Assembly (NCBI GenBank): GCA_014728975.1
Contig: WJKQ01000135.1
Location: 1-6,242, forward strand
Direction: 5' to 3'
Length of the DNA stretch: 6,242 nucleotides
From: Candidatus Peregrinibacteria bacterium
Lineage (GTDB): Bacteria > Patescibacteriota > Gracilibacteria > UBA1369 > LOWO2-01-FULL-3
Shown here one piece after another: positions 1 through 5,805 of this stretch (positions are counted from its first letter, which is position 1; each line of letters starts with the position of its first letter). Below the pieces are notes generated by a model that made no database searches, was not told where the DNA came from, and was given only the letters and a program-made list of their open reading frames with translations. Both the position numbers and the translations under genes were made by a program.

Positions 1-218
1 ATATTGGCTCAATTTATAGATGGGGAGCCAGCATAGCGGGAATTATCGCCGTACTTGTAATAATTTTCAGCGGAATTCAGATCGCAACCGCGGGCGGAGA
101 ACCTCAGGCAATCGAAGACGCAAAAAAACGAATTATAAAATCACTCGCGGGATTGGTCGTATTATTTCTTTCAGGTCTTATCCTTTACACAATTAATCCT
201 AACTTTTTCGTCCGATAA
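1..218 (+). CDS. T4SS pilin-like two-helix membrane protein (TrbC/VirB2-like), 5' partial
   Basis: The reading frame is open from the left edge; the first complete codon is at base 3 and the TAA stop is at 216-218, leaving 71 visible residues. The start and any signal peptide lie outside the window. Visible residues 7-30 form a hydrophobic helix, followed by a charged loop (GGEPQAIEDAKKR, residues 31-43), a second helix (45-63) and the ending YTINPNFFVR. This helix-loop-helix layout is that of the Pfam T4SS_pilin group, distantly TrbC/VirB2-like and abundant in Patescibacteria. The TINPN motif just after helix 2 is one I associate with CPR members. VirB2-type pilins are inner-membrane proteins that can be extracted into a conjugative pilus; assembly in this family is unproven. 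It shares the loop motif with the next three genes and overlaps the next ATG by one base (TAATG), implying co-transcription and translational coupling. The family call is fairly secure; the role is inference. Confidence 0.8.
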   Translation, partial: IGSIYRWGASIAGIIAVLVIIFSGIQIATAGGEPQAIEDAKKRIIKSLAGLVVLFLSGLILYTINPNFFVR

Positions 219-844
219 TGAAAAAAACACTAATCTACATTCTGCTCGCCCTGACAATCTCTATCACCATTTTTGGGATAACAACTTCTGCGGAAAACAT
301 TTCCAAAAATAAAAATATAAAAGAAAATAACTTAATCGCGGTAACCGCTCCAACCATTCCCAAACCGGAACTTTTACCCGGCCCTTCGCAGGCTACGATT
401 GAGAAAGAAGGAGGATCAGCAAGACCAATTCTTACAGAAACAATTCTGCCTTATTTTGCAGTCGGACTAATCGGCTTCATAGGTGGATTATCACTTTTAT
501 TTCTGGTAATAGCGGGCGTAAGATTCGTAACAGCCTACGGAAACGAAGAAGCAATAGAAAAAGCAAAAAAACAGGCAATTTACGCAACAGTCGGGCTTGT
601 AATAGCATTGCTTTCCTATACCATTGTAACAATAATTGTAAACTTGAGAATAAGCGGCGATGTAACGGAAAGAAAACAAGAAGCCGAAACCGAAGAAGCA
701 ACCGAAGAGGAAGAAGACAAAGTATACTATCCCGGAGAAGAAGAGCCGGATATCCCGATTGATCCAGAAGATGTAACAACATTCCCGGGAGAAGAAGACC
801 AAAGTACACCAATAAATCCGGAAGACAAAGTAGAGTTTTTCTAA
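218..844 (+). CDS. T4SS pilin-like membrane protein with acidic repeat tail
   Basis: This 208-residue protein has a Sec signal peptide (MKK, hydrophobic core, likely cleavage after TTSA at residue 25). A Pro/Lys-rich linker (26-75) follows, then helix 1 (about 78-106), a charged loop (YGNEEAIEKAKKQ, 107-119) and helix 2 (120-143). The last 60 residues are strongly acidic. The tail starts with a Glu-rich stretch (151-167) and ends in two tandem copies of an 18-residue unit beginning PGEE. The core matches the T4SS_pilin group and its three neighbours. With the signal peptide removed, the basic loop should be cytoplasmic and both the linker and acidic tail exposed outside; this topology is predicted, not shown. 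The ATG overlaps the preceding stop (TAATG) and has no clear Shine-Dalgarno, so coupling is likely. The tail is unusual for a VirB2-like pilin and could bind cations or partners. The function is unknown. Confidence 0.82.
   Translation: MKKTLIYILLALTISITIFGITTSAENISKNKNIKENNLIAVTAPTIPKPELLPGPSQATIEKEGGSARPILTETILPYFAVGLIGFIGGLSLLFLVIAGVRFVTAYGNEEAIEKAKKQAIYATVGLVIALLSYTIVTIIVNLRISGDVTERKQEAETEEATEEEEDKVYYPGEEEPDIPIDPEDVTTFPGEEDQSTPINPEDKVEFF
731..838 (+). repeat. Two-copy 54-bp imperfect tandem repeat in pilin tail
   Basis: Copies lie at 731-784 and 785-838 and encode residues 172-189 and 190-207 of the second pilin-like protein. Both begin PGEE, have a central P-I-(D/N)-P-E-D and end in Phe. 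By hand alignment 10 of 18 residues are identical. The DNA copies have diverged, so this is an old in-frame duplication rather than a slippage-prone tract. Confidence 0.75.
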
Positions 845-850
845 AAAATT

Positions 851-1336
851 ATGAAAAAAATCACGTTCATAACAATTAGTATAGTACTAGTAAATTTGTT
901 ATTGCTTACAATGCAGGCAAACGCTGTAGCAGAACCTACATGTGAAACAACCAATGATTGTGGATTTGGAGAAATCTGTAAAAAAGGGAAATGCGTCGAA
1001 TCCATTGAAGAATTACTCCCCCGGCCCGGCGAATATGGTGAAGAATTAAGAAAACAATATCCGGAAACCGGAACCGTAGGCGATCTTCCCGAAGTCGGAA
1101 CGGAAGAGGTTTTCGCGGAATCCATAAAAACCATCCTCGAATGGGCAATGCTTTTCACAATTGCAGCAATTGTAGTAGCAGCCATTTATTATCTAAAATC
1201 ACAGGGAAAAGAAGAAGATATTGCAAAAGCCAAAAGCATAATCCTTTACCTCGTTGTAGGGATGGCAATAATGGCGGCGGCATACGGAATAATAGCCGGA
1301 ATAGCACAATTTGAATTTTTTCAGGCGGCACCATAA
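851..1336 (+). CDS. T4SS pilin-like membrane protein with four-cysteine module
   Basis: This 161-residue protein has a signal peptide (MKK, hydrophobic 4-20, likely cleavage at ANA or AVA, residues 25-27). A compact cysteine module follows at once: C31, C37, C43, C48 in a C-x5-C-G-x-G-x2-C-x4-C arrangement, resembling small two-disulfide modules on secreted proteins. Residues 50-90 are a Pro/Glu/Gly-rich linker. Helix 1 spans about 97-116, the loop SQGKEEDIAKAK 117-128, and helix 2 129-153. The loop and helices match the neighbouring T4SS_pilin-like proteins. The predicted topology puts the Cys module outside the membrane, where disulfides could form. The gene starts 6 bp after the previous stop, without a clear Shine-Dalgarno, and ends in a TAATG overlap with the next. 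A pilin-like subunit with an adhesive or stabilising head is one possibility; no binding partner can be read from the sequence. Confidence 0.8.
   Translation: MKKITFITISIVLVNLLLLTMQANAVAEPTCETTNDCGFGEICKKGKCVESIEELLPRPGEYGEELRKQYPETGTVGDLPEVGTEEVFAESIKTILEWAMLFTIAAIVVAAIYYLKSQGKEEDIAKAKSIILYLVVGMAIMAAAYGIIAGIAQFEFFQAAP
1323..1328 (+). promoter_or_regulatory. Shine-Dalgarno-like site for the fourth pilin-like gene
   Basis: AGGCGG lies 7 nt before the ATG at 1336 and differs from AGGAGG at one base. It is the only plausible ribosome-binding site in the pilin block, where the other starts appear to rely on coupling to the upstream gene. It supports the TAATG-overlapping start. Confidence 0.5.
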
Positions 1337-1737
1337 TGAAAATCAAAAACATAATTACAATCAGTCTAGCAATAATATTGGGATTATTACTGATACAGTC
1401 AGTATCCGCCCAATACACAATTCCTCCCGAACTTCGCCCTCAAAATGAACCTTTTGCTGTAGAAGAGATAATCCAGCAAGAAGGAGCCGCCTCAGGAGCT
1501 GTACTGATACTACAAATAATTGCAGGGGGACTCTTATATTTTGCCGCACCCGTTGCAGTAATAATGATCGGACTGGCAGCACTTAATATAGTAACAGGAG
1601 GTTCAGATACGGAAAAAATCGAAACAGGAAAAAAACACCTTACCTGGTCGATAGTCGGCCTTGTTTTAATTATTCTCTCCTACTCAGCAGTAAGATTCAT
1701 CATCAGCTTTGCTATACAGGCCGGTGAAGCAGGATAA
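1336..1737 (+). CDS. T4SS pilin-like two-helix membrane protein, minimal form
   Basis: This 133-residue protein has a signal peptide (MKIK, hydrophobic 5-20, likely cleavage after SVSA at residue 25). A short Pro/Glu-rich linker (26-50) is followed by a long helix 1 (about 54-87), loop TGGSDTEKIETGKK (87-100), helix 2 (103-127) and a very short tail. It has no cysteines and no extra domain, so it is the closest of the three complete array members to a plain TrbC/VirB2-like pilin. The helix 2 segment IVGLVLIILSYSAV is very similar to that of the second array protein (TVGLVIALLSYTIV), which supports common descent. The ATG overlaps the previous stop by one base, with AGGCGG 7 nt upstream. It is the last gene of the + block, and its stop lies only 6 bp from the stop of the convergent metG. 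It may be the main structural subunit, with the decorated paralogues as accessory forms; that is inference. Confidence 0.82.
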   Translation: MKIKNIITISLAIILGLLLIQSVSAQYTIPPELRPQNEPFAVEEIIQQEGAASGAVLILQIIAGGLLYFAAPVAVIMIGLAALNIVTGGSDTEKIETGKKHLTWSIVGLVLIILSYSAVRFIISFAIQAGEAG

Positions 1738-1743
1738 AATTAT

Positions 1744-3258
1744 TCATTCCTCCAGCCTTGGAAACAACGCCTCGCCCTTCTCAATCAAAGTCCCTTTTTT
1801 AAGCCCGCCCCATTTAAGATCACCAAAACTCAAACCTTCGACTTTTATTCCAATCTGTTCCGCAACTTTATCAGCCGTCTCCGGAAGGATGGGTAATAGT
1901 AAAATCACGACAAATCTCAATAATTCCAACAAATTATAAAGAACTTCAGACAATTCTTCATCATCTTCCTTAGCCATTATCCATGGTTTTTTTTCATCAA
2001 TATATTTATTTCCCAAATCAACTATATCAATAATAATTTCACAGGCATTTTTAATATCAAATTTCTCAAAACCAACCATATACTTCCCAACCAGTTCCTC
2101 CAGTTCATTGAGAATACCCTTTCCCTCCGACAACTCAGGAACCTTTCCGCCAACATACCTTTCAGTCATCATCACAACCCTGTTCAACAAATTACCCAGA
2201 CCATTCGCCAACTCGCTGTTATAAACTTCAACAAACCGTTCATGATTAAAATCTCCATCATCGGTAGTGGGAATTTCTCTCAACAAAAAATAACGTACCG
2301 GATCCAGACCGTATTTCTTAACATATTCCAAAGGATCTATCACATTTCCAAGAGATTTACTCATTTTATGCCCCTCACTCGTTACAAAACCATGAACATA
2401 AATAGAGCGCGGCAAAGCCAACTCTGCAGACATAAGCATACCAATCCATATCCCCGCATGAAATCTAAGTATATCCTTACCGATAACATGCACATCACAA
2501 GGCCAGTACTTTTTAAACTTTTCGCCTTCGGATTCATATCCGACGGCTGTAATATAATTTGACAGAGCGTCACACCAAACATACATTACCTGACTTTCAT
2601 CATCCGGAACTTCAATCCCCCACGGTAAAATTTCTTTCGGGCGGGAAAAACTCACATCATGAAGCCCTTCCTCACCAATTATATTCAACATCTCATTTTT
2701 TCTGCTCAGCGGAATAATTTTTAATTTATCATTTTCTACAGCTTTCTTTATACGGTCTGAATATTCGGACAGTCTAAAAAAATAATTTTCCTCCTCCAAA
2801 ATTTTCGGTTCGGTTTTGTGAATAGGGCAATGCCCCTCTTCATCAAGATCTTTATCCGGAATAAACGCCTCGCATCCAACGCAATATTTTCCTTTATAAA
2901 CACCTTTATAAATATCACCGTTATTAAACATTTTTTTCCATAACTTTTTTACCCCGGCTTTATGTCTTTCAGATGAAGTTTTTATAAAATCATCATTCGA
3001 TAAATTTAGTATCTCCGGAAGGGACTCGTAAATTTTTGCGTTCTTCTCAGCAAAATCCTGCACCGGAATCCCTGCTTTCTTCGCGGTTTCATAGACTTTT
3101 ACCCCATGTTCATCTGTACCCGTTAAAAAATAAGTATCGTCCCCCTTCAAGCGGTGATATCTTGCCAACGCATCCGCCTGAACAAACTCAAGCGCGTGCC
3201 CGACATGAGGAGGCGCATTCACATAAGCTATAGCTGTGGTCAAATAAAATTTACTCAT
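1744..3258 (-). CDS. metG: Methionyl-tRNA synthetase (class I, short form)
   Basis: This cytoplasmic enzyme ligates Met to initiator and elongator tRNA-Met using ATP. The 504-residue protein has the class I catalytic signature PPHVGH (HIGH box, H18-H21) in the N-terminal Rossmann domain and GHKMSKSLGN (KMSKS box, 298-302). The connective-peptide zinc knuckle has one CxxC (C126, C129) and one CxxH (C144, H147), as in the Thermus/Aquifex-type MetRS. The anticodon-binding helical domain follows, with the conserved NSELANGLGNLLNR (347-360) and the region around KKPW (423-426). The protein ends at PRLEE with no C-terminal Trbp111-like OB-fold, which is normal for short MetRS. The stop is TGA at an expected protein end, which argues against UGA being recoded to Gly. 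It is the last gene of the - strand run, 46 bp after pilX. The ATG at 3258 fits the family N-terminus (SKFYLTTAIAYVNAPPHVGH), but its upstream signals are unusual and are listed separately. Confidence 0.97.
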   Translation of the reverse strand: MSKFYLTTAIAYVNAPPHVGHALEFVQADALARYHRLKGDDTYFLTGTDEHGVKVYETAKKAGIPVQDFAEKNAKIYESLPEILNLSNDDFIKTSSERHKAGVKKLWKKMFNNGDIYKGVYKGKYCVGCEAFIPDKDLDEEGHCPIHKTEPKILEEENYFFRLSEYSDRIKKAVENDKLKIIPLSRKNEMLNIIGEEGLHDVSFSRPKEILPWGIEVPDDESQVMYVWCDALSNYITAVGYESEGEKFKKYWPCDVHVIGKDILRFHAGIWIGMLMSAELALPRSIYVHGFVTSEGHKMSKSLGNVIDPLEYVKKYGLDPVRYFLLREIPTTDDGDFNHERFVEVYNSELANGLGNLLNRVVMMTERYVGGKVPELSEGKGILNELEELVGKYMVGFEKFDIKNACEIIIDIVDLGNKYIDEKKPWIMAKEDDEELSEVLYNLLELLRFVVILLLPILPETADKVAEQIGIKVEGLSFGDLKWGGLKKGTLIEKGEALFPRLEE

Positions 3259-3264
3259 ATTGAA

Positions 3265-3294
3265 AATCTACCAACTCACCTCCCTGCAAGTCAA
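3265..3294 (-). promoter_or_regulatory. Possible sigma-70-like promoter directly upstream of metG
   Basis: On the - strand TTGACT (3294-3289) is followed after 18 nt by TAGATT (3270-3265, four of six bases of TATAAT). The ATG begins 6 nt further on. If real, the transcript would start at or next to the metG ATG and be leaderless, making the intervening GGAGGTGA irrelevant. The -10 match is modest and the sequence AT-rich, so chance occurrence is quite possible. Confidence 0.25.
3276..3283 (-). promoter_or_regulatory. Strong Shine-Dalgarno sequence upstream of metG, unusually distant
   Basis: GGAGGTGA on the - strand is an eight-base match to the anti-Shine-Dalgarno end of 16S rRNA and the best such site in the window. 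Its 3' end is 17 nt from the metG ATG, well beyond the usual 5-9 nt. In frame, an ATT codon at 3267-3265 would be 8 nt away, and a TAG at 3270-3268 blocks anything earlier. It may act at ATG with loose spacing, serve the rare ATT, or be fortuitous. Confidence 0.45.
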
Positions 3295-3304
3295 GAACGG
3301 AAAA

Positions 3305-4543
3305 CTACTCCTCTCCGGTGACTCCTTCCTTTCTATATGTACTATAAAGTGAAAAATTAAATACGGGCATAAACGACCCTCTTCTGATTTTTACATTAAC
3401 ACTTTGCTTATTACCACCGCTATAACCGTTTGCGGTTATATCCGCATATTCTCGAACGGTTTCGTTGCTGGATTCCGGTTCATCTTCATAAAATTCAACC
3501 CTAAAAAATAACCTGGATAGATATTCTTTATTTACTCCGGCCCTGAAAACAGACGGATTCATTAAATTTGTTAAAGTCAGATAATTAAACTCATGCTGAT
3601 CAAGAAAACCTTTAATAGGATAGCACCCTCTTATCTCATCAGAAGTCAATTCTTTATCAATTCCGTAATCATAATATTCACGCGCTTCTGTACTCAAACA
3701 TGTACCCACGTAAGTAACCGCCTCCTGCCCCTCCAGTTTAACCGGAACAACTCCGTGTGCCGACTGATATAATTCGGAGTATTGCGCACATTTAATTTCA
3801 TCGGTATATCTCTTGTTTTGATCTACATCTCCGCATCCTACACTTCCAAACCAGGTCGGATTTCCGGCATTTGCCACAAAACTTTCCTCCACACCTTCCT
3901 GAACTAAATTTAATTTGGACAAAGCGGTAAAGTCAGTAATAGCCTCAGTATATCCATTCTCCCTGATCCCGAAAACTTTCCATCTTAAAATATCCCAACC
4001 ATGTAAATTTTCTTTAAAAGTCTCAACCAAATCTTCTTTAAAATGAATTTTCGGATCAAACGGTGCAAAAAATTCAACGGTAAAATCCCCTACAGGCACA
4101 TGTGTTAATTCACCTTCAACATTTTTAACCACAAACAAAGGAATTGTAATTGTTTCATTCAATTCCAAAACATCATAATAAGCTCTCAAATATTCATCAG
4201 CACTATCTCTATCATAATCCTCATCAAAACAAGGATACGCGCTGCAGGTATTTTCAACACTGTATTCACCGACAGCCAAATATTCATCATCAATCTTTAA
4301 AGGAACATATTCATCCTCCGGCTCCCATCCCGGCAAGTTATTATTCAGTTTATAAAGCGCGACTTCAATACCGGACTCCGCAGCATAAAAAGCCCGTCCC
4401 GCATCAAGAACCTCTTTGGTGGTTCGTATCTCTCTTAAAATAAGTCCCGATAAAGCCAGAGAAATCGCAATCAAAACTCCCATTACAAGTAACGCTACCA
4501 AAAGCGCTGTACCCTTCCTGTTTGTTACGATTTTATTCTGCAT
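3305..4543 (-). CDS. pilX: PilX-like minor type IV pilin (large, probable tip subunit)
   Basis: The N-terminus, with KG followed by TALLVALLVMGVLIAISLAL, is the PilX_N-type type III signal plus helix. It is followed by FYAAESGIEVALYKL, a motif typical of PilX proteins. Position 5 after the presumed Gly|Thr cleavage site is Val rather than Glu. The product is about 412 residues, much larger than the neighbouring pilins, with a predicted extracellular beta-rich domain. Counting from the ATG it has six cysteines (100, 105, 237, 252, 282, 307), which could make three disulfides. A large size and lack of Glu5 are also seen in the tip pseudopilin GspK, so a tip-capping role is a fair inference. I chose ATG 4543, which has GGA 4 nt upstream and overlaps the pilW stop by 11 nt. 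A TTG three codons earlier (4552) is also possible. It sits between pilW and metG in the minor pilin operon. The C-terminal domain is not one I recognise. Confidence 0.82.
   Translation of the reverse strand: MQNKIVTNRKGTALLVALLVMGVLIAISLALSGLILREIRTTKEVLDAGRAFYAAESGIEVALYKLNNNLPGWEPEDEYVPLKIDDEYLAVGEYSVENTCSAYPCFDEDYDRDSADEYLRAYYDVLELNETITIPLFVVKNVEGELTHVPVGDFTVEFFAPFDPKIHFKEDLVETFKENLHGWDILRWKVFGIRENGYTEAITDFTALSKLNLVQEGVEESFVANAGNPTWFGSVGCGDVDQNKRYTDEIKCAQYSELYQSAHGVVPVKLEGQEAVTYVGTCLSTEAREYYDYGIDKELTSDEIRGCYPIKGFLDQHEFNYLTLTNLMNPSVFRAGVNKEYLSRLFFRVEFYEDEPESSNETVREYADITANGYSGGNKQSVNVKIRRGSFMPVFNFSLYSTYRKEGVTGEE
3421..3440 (-). other. Perfect 8-bp inverted repeat inside pilX
   Basis: TATAACCG and CGGTTATA flank a 4-nt loop and would form a perfect 8-bp hairpin. 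It lies in the pilX reading frame about 115 nt before the stop. The stem is AT-rich at its base and no U-tract follows on the - strand, so it does not look like an intrinsic terminator. A role in mRNA processing between pilX and metG is possible but unsupported. Confidence 0.35.
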
Positions 4544-5210
4544 ATCGTCCAATATAAGGTAAATAAATCTGATTATAAACGCGGGACGAAATTGTGGTCT
4601 GAAAATCCACTTTATAAGGCTCGCCTACGGCTTTTTCCTTTTCAAAAGACGCGAAAACCGTCACCATGGGATGAAACTGGTAAACATCGTCTTTAACATA
4701 TTTATCACTGTAAGAATCGACAAAAGGATAAACATAGACCTCAAAATCTGTCACATTCACTTCTGAAGTATTTAAATCAATATAATCGGAAAAATTTGGA
4801 CGATCGACACCCGGAAACTGATTGGGCAAAAGTGAAGACTTTGAAAGTTGAATTTTTCCGTAAGAACCTTCGTCTTCGTCAGCCGGAACATAATGAATAT
4901 GAGAATAGTTTCTGCCGTCTTTTGAAACCAGATATAAAGATTTAATTTCGTTAATAAATTCTGCAGGATTGTTCCCAAAACTATATTTCACATTCCAATA
5001 ATCCACCGTTCCTTCTCTCAATTCCTGAACAACGGTTTCAAAGACACGTCTTGCTTCCGCGTACATAACCCTATAATCATTTGCTTCACGCTGTGCTCTT
5101 ACAATACTGGTATAAGAACTCATTAATATTCCCACAAAAATCACAAAAATACTCATGGCAATCAAGAGTTCCACCAGCGTAAATCCTTTTTGTTTCAGTA
5201 TCTTATTCAT
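4533..5210 (-). CDS. pilW: PilW-like minor type IV pilin
   Basis: This 225-residue protein has a textbook type III prepilin signal: a short basic leader MNKILKQKG, cleavage G9|F10, then FTLVELLIAMSIF with Glu5 of the mature protein present (E14). The hydrophobic N-terminal helix runs to about residue 34 and continues as an amphipathic helix with RVMYAEARRVFETVVQELREG. The C-terminal part is a beta-rich extracellular domain ending in FQTTISSRVY, a motif I associate with PilW-like pilins in CPR genomes. It has no cysteines. It would be processed by PilD prepilin peptidase and join the minor pilin complex that primes type IV pilus assembly. The ATG is 3 nt after the pilV stop, with a G-rich run (5222-5228) about 11 nt upstream as a possible ribosome-binding site. 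The 3' end overlaps pilX. The symbol follows position and N-terminal type; the globular domain is too divergent for a firm orthology claim. Confidence 0.85.
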   Translation of the reverse strand: MNKILKQKGFTLVELLIAMSIFVIFVGILMSSYTSIVRAQREANDYRVMYAEARRVFETVVQELREGTVDYWNVKYSFGNNPAEFINEIKSLYLVSKDGRNYSHIHYVPADEDEGSYGKIQLSKSSLLPNQFPGVDRPNFSDYIDLNTSEVNVTDFEVYVYPFVDSYSDKYVKDDVYQFHPMVTVFASFEKEKAVGEPYKVDFQTTISSRVYNQIYLPYIGRYAE

Positions 5211-5213
5211 AAT

Positions 5214-5804
5214 TTATATCGCCCCCCCTTTCCAGTTAGTAAATATTTCCTCAACAACCACCTCCCTGTCACGAGCACCGTCTTTCCAGGTTACTTTTGA
5301 CTGAACGCGAACATAATCACCGCAGTCGCGTTCATCACATTCATATTCATAAAAAGAAATTGTCCGATTAAAACCGCTCGCATCCCTTTCCACGAAATTA
5401 ACCTCATCACCATCCGCCGACACTTCCCATGGCGCATAAGCATTAAGCTCCGAAAAATTACCTATTTCTTTTTCTGCAGGAATACTGCTTACATTTACAA
5501 AATCTATGGAATATTGACCATCAACTTCAAAATTACTTCCCCAGGGATTACCCGATTCATCACCAAGCCAATATTTATTGTGTATCCAATTCGTATCTCT
5601 GATATTTCGTACAGCTTCAATCCCTTCAACGGCAAAATAGTACGCCTGCAGAGTTTTTACATTGTTTTGGTTTGAACGAATCAATCCCACAACCAGATTT
5701 GTTGCTGTCACTATTGCAATAGTCAAAATCATCATTCCGATCATAACTTCAGTCAGGGTAAAACCCTTTTCGCACTTTCTGATTTTTTTGAATTTTTCAA
5801 ACAT
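5214..5804 (-). CDS. pilV: PilV-like minor type IV pilin
   Basis: From ATG 5804 the product has 196 residues. A basic leader (MFEKFKKIRKCEKG) is followed by G14|F15 and FTLTEVMIGMMIL, with mature Glu5 present. The hydrophobic helix continues into YYFAVEGIEAVRNIRDTNW, the PilV-type motif common in Patescibacteria minor pilins. The globular domain ends with a strand pair closing at FTNWKGGAI. A cysteine pair (C156, C161, spaced CxxxxC) could form a small disulfide loop; the only other Cys is in the cytoplasmic leader. A TTG at 5813 would add three residues and overlap the upstream gene by 8 nt. I prefer the ATG, which is separated from the upstream TAG by one base. No clear Shine-Dalgarno is visible, so translation is probably coupled. 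The product would be processed by PilD and assembled with PilW, PilX and GspH-like subunits at the pilus tip. Confidence 0.85.
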   Translation of the reverse strand: MFEKFKKIRKCEKGFTLTEVMIGMMILTIAIVTATNLVVGLIRSNQNNVKTLQAYYFAVEGIEAVRNIRDTNWIHNKYWLGDESGNPWGSNFEVDGQYSIDFVNVSSIPAEKEIGNFSELNAYAPWEVSADGDEVNFVERDASGFNRTISFYEYECDERDCGDYVRVQSKVTWKDGARDREVVVEEIFTNWKGGAI

Positions 5805-5805
5805 A

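Noticed and set aside
1157..1173. Inverted repeat ACAATTG-CAG-CAATTGT
   Set aside because: It lies in the helix 1 codons of the third pilin-like gene, is AT-rich with a 3-nt loop, and has no T-run after it. Coding constraint (TIAAIV) explains it.
477..1418. Several open frames antisense to the pilin-like genes (for example 477-812, 841-1185 and 1155-1418 on the - strand)
   Set aside because: They are Leu-, Phe- or Ser-rich translations lying opposite well-supported genes with signal peptides and conserved cores. They have no recognisable domain and no ribosome-binding site.
1744..1746. Possible alternative genetic code (UGA as Gly, as in some Patescibacteria lineages)
   Set aside because: metG ends in TGA exactly where short MetRS proteins end (FPRLEE). 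All other genes read cleanly with no internal TGA, so the standard code fits.
1770..1830. T-run (ccctttttt) near the convergent junction as a terminator of the + operon
   Set aside because: No GC-rich inverted repeat precedes the T-run, and the bases encode the conserved C-terminal part of MetG.
4408..4430. GAACC...GGTTCGTATC, resembling a tRNA T-arm
   Set aside because: No acceptor, D or anticodon arms surround it, and it lies in the conserved N-terminal coding part of pilX (EIRTTKEVL). Treated as chance.
5222..5228. Run of seven G on the - strand at the end of pilV, a possible phase-variation tract
   Set aside because: Seven bases is short for slippage. The run encodes the last Gly-Gly-Ala before the stop, so a frameshift would change only a few residues of PilV. 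It more probably acts as a G-rich ribosome-binding site for pilW.
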